Source of the DNA: Diplosphaera chodatii
Lineage: Eukaryota; Chlorophyta; Trebouxiophyceae; Prasiolales; Stichococcaceae
NCBI GenBank assembly: GCA_032358165.1
Contig: JAALGY010000001.1
Span: forward strand, 248,001-312,000
DNA: 64,000 bases
Direction: 5' to 3'
In this document: positions 62,501 through 64,000 of the stretch, one piece after another
How the letters are laid out: each line of letters opens with the position of its first letter
How positions within the stretch are numbered: the stretch's first letter is position 1
The notes under the pieces: generated by a model
What the model saw: only the letters and a program-made list of their open reading frames with translations
The model's database searches: none
Told to the model about the DNA's origin: nothing
Position numbers and translations under genes: made by a program

Positions 62501-64000
62501 GCAAGGCTGCGAAGATGCTTCTGCAGTGACTTCCTGACCAGCATGTCTCACCTGTGCCTGTTCCCCCGTCTTGCAGGTGCGGCAGTTTGTCAGCGGCATG
62601 CTGAAGGCGACGCAGGTCGGCATGTACGGCGACACCCGACCGGCGCCCTCGCCCACCGAGATCACCGCCTTCTACGACCTGCTGCAGCACTACCTCAAGT
62701 CGCTCGCCTCCAACCTGCCTCCCGGCGATGTCGTGCACTCCTCCCACCACAGCCTGCAGGTGGGGCGTTGCCCCAGAGATGGGTGACCAAAACAAGAACA
62801 CTTTGCAGTCGTGTGTAATGCAGCACGGGACGGCAGTACCTATGATCAGTGGCGCGGTCGATTGGGTATCCATGTGGCTTTGCCTGTACACGATGTTGAG
62901 ACAGTACCTCACGATGAACAGGCGCTGGGGGGTCTCGTTGTGCAGCGCAAGGAGAACCAGGCGCTGCTGATCTGGGACCACGGCGTGCTGATGCGTGAGA
63001 AGGTGACCAGTCAAACGATTCGAGTCTTGACCTGTCAGATGGCATGCCGTCTCACCTGTGCAGGGGCTTCTAGGTAGCAGGTGGCACTTCAGTGATCTCA
63101 ACCTAGTACAGGACTCCTTGCCTGGGCATGATTTGCGACTGCTCATCTTTTTCCGTCGTGCGAAATCAGGTGATATACTGGGACTGCCTGGAGAGTCGAG
63201 CCCTGCCCCAGTTCGTGCGCGAGCAGCTGATACGGCTGCATCGTGTCACGGGGCAGTGCCTGTATGCTGCCGCCGACTTCATCATCCCCTGCAACGCCAC
63301 CTTCAACACCAAGTGGGAGGTGTGCAGGCTGACACACCGCCCATGCCGAGCAGCCTTGGGAACTACATCTGGCCCACTACATGATGCACCGCTACAAGCT
63401 TGTCTCCACTTCAGACAGTGACAAGTCAGCGCAGTCAGCATCCAGACAACTGTCACCATCTACAGGCGTGGCTTGGGGCGCCAGTCAGCCGAATCAGCCC
63501 GCTGCTGAACGCGGTGGACATCGACCAGTACCCCATCAGCACCACGCCGCGGCCGCCGCGGCCGACGACCGTGATGCTGAGCCACGTGTACCCGCTGAAG
63601 GACATCGTGTCGGCCATCCGCGCCGCCGCTATCATCGTGCACACATACCATGTGACAGGTGCGCAGCTCGCTGCAATCCTCAAGCGCTAGCACTTGCTGC
63701 CATACTGCATAGCCTGAGGCGGAGCCACTTGATACCTATACCTCAAACTGGCTCAGCTAACCCCTGCATGGTGATGATTACCTGCAGACTACCAGCTGCT
63801 GGTGTACGGGTCGCTGACCTTCGACGCGGGCTACGTGGAGCGCTGCCGCGGCCTCATCACAGCCCTGGGCCTGACCAACAACGTGGAGCTGCGCGGCCTG
63901 GGCAAGCCCACCGCAGTGCTGGCCCAGGGCTGGTGCTACCTGCAGGTCAGCAATCCTTACCCCTAATGCAAGGCACAAAGTCAACTGCAGTGCCTCCTCT
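47588..64000 (+). CDS. GTB3: Giant multipass membrane protein with PelF/Gtb3-like GT4 glycosyltransferase domain (3' end off window)
   Basis: Probable polymerase of the amino-sugar polysaccharide. It starts in perfect Kozak context (GCCGCCATGG) at 47588. The N-terminal part is multi-TM: LRLLQLVLLCQLPAVLLLG, WALLCWLAVALLATAGHLG, VAFLVATCVGLPVLLLVVWI, YIIASLLLVALRWALVLWWL (to about 48830). A long soluble region follows (about 49000-52500). A second TM block comes next (NGLFWLLPYVMYW about 52620; FFCAYLAVGAFFNLLLMMLC; FASVIFWLLCVYL; LALFLVISAVLLWF about 53670; AGAGLLLVMLL; on to about 55450). Another large soluble region lies at about 55900-62400. The GT4 domain is at the right end: GDVVHSSHHSLQ, ALLIWDHGVLMRE (about 62960-63000), ADFIIPCNATFNTKWE (about 63270-63317), LNAVDIDQYPIS, VMLSHVYPLKDIVSAIRAA (about 63570-63630), YQLLVYGSLTFDAGYVERC (about 63793-63850), KPTAVLAQGWCYLQ. 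The ExxxxxxxE motif lies beyond the window. Roughly 45 exons; junctions near 48067-48122 are unresolved, and a split into two genes cannot be excluded. Confidence 0.78.
56201..56266. repeat. 33-bp perfect tandem duplication in an intron
   Basis: Two identical copies, 56201-56233 and 56234-56266, each beginning TTTCTCACTGCACCTGTGAC. They lie in an intron of the GT4 gene, just before the exon starting FYALGVPSDGALDVYV. Confidence 0.95.
62570..64000 (+). other. GT4 glycosyltransferase domain (N-terminal half)
   Basis: Exons here carry the most recognisable part of the giant protein. They are an N-terminal Rossmann half with VVHSSHHSLQ and WDHGVLMRE (compare the HGIYxRER loop of PelF-type enzymes), then the hinge AVDIDQYPI and the start of the donor half SHVYPLKDI (compare the PIKD motif of PelF). 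This family uses UDP-sugars, UDP-GalNAc for the Pel and GAG enzymes. The frame is open to the exon ending CYLQ, where a donor follows. Confidence 0.85.

Noticed and set aside
47588..64000. Chitin, hyaluronan or cellulose synthase (GT2), or callose synthase (GT48)
   Set aside because: No GT2 DxD/QxxRW-type motifs were seen. The recognisable catalytic part is GT4-like with SHVYPLKDI and WDHGVLMRE.

Overview
This window looks like nuclear DNA of a green alga (Chlorophyta, plausibly a Chlorella-like trebouxiophyte). It is GC-rich. Nearly every gene is cut by many short introns with GTGxG-type donors and TGCAG acceptors. TGTAA, the green-algal poly(A) signal, follows several genes. One gene encodes a (SPPPAPPP)n hydroxyproline-rich wall protein, and the heavy-metal ATPase and UDP-sugar epimerase are plant-type. 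I see no bacterial operons, rRNA, tRNA, CRISPR arrays or transposons.

Layout, left to right: phosphoacetylglucosamine mutase (-, last exon off the left edge); glucosamine-6-phosphate N-acetyltransferase (-); UDP-GlcNAc pyrophosphorylase (+); a Zn/Cd-type P1B-ATPase with a His/Cys-rich tail (-); an intronless UDP-glucose/GlcNAc 4-epimerase (-); a spherulin-4/Sph3-like glycoside hydrolase (-); glutamine:fructose-6-phosphate amidotransferase copy A (-); a TPT/DMT sugar-phosphate or nucleotide-sugar transporter (-); a small secreted Cys-containing protein (-); an Agd3-like secreted polysaccharide deacetylase (+); amidotransferase copy B (-); a secreted NIDO-domain/hydroxyproline-rich chimera (-); and a very large multipass membrane protein ending in a PelF/Gtb3-like GT4 glycosyltransferase domain (+, runs off the right edge).

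The main result is that these genes form one pathway. GFAT (twice), GNA1, AGM1 and UAP1 are all four steps from fructose-6-phosphate to UDP-GlcNAc. The 4-epimerase can supply UDP-GalNAc. The GT4 membrane protein, the Sph3-like hydrolase and the Agd3-like deacetylase are the polymerase, hydrolase and deacetylase of the galactosaminogalactan (GAG) exopolysaccharide system known from Aspergillus (uge3, gtb3, sph3, agd3) and related to bacterial Pel. The window therefore looks like a nearly complete, self-supplying amino-sugar exopolysaccharide gene cluster in a green alga. The fifth fungal GAG gene, the GH114 endo-galactosaminidase ega3, was not found here. The transporter, the NIDO/HRGP wall protein and the small secreted protein may be accessory members. 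The metal ATPase has no clear role in the pathway.

Exon boundaries were read by eye from splice sites and family conservation. Gene limits are generally good, but individual junctions, above all in the GT4 gene, are approximate.
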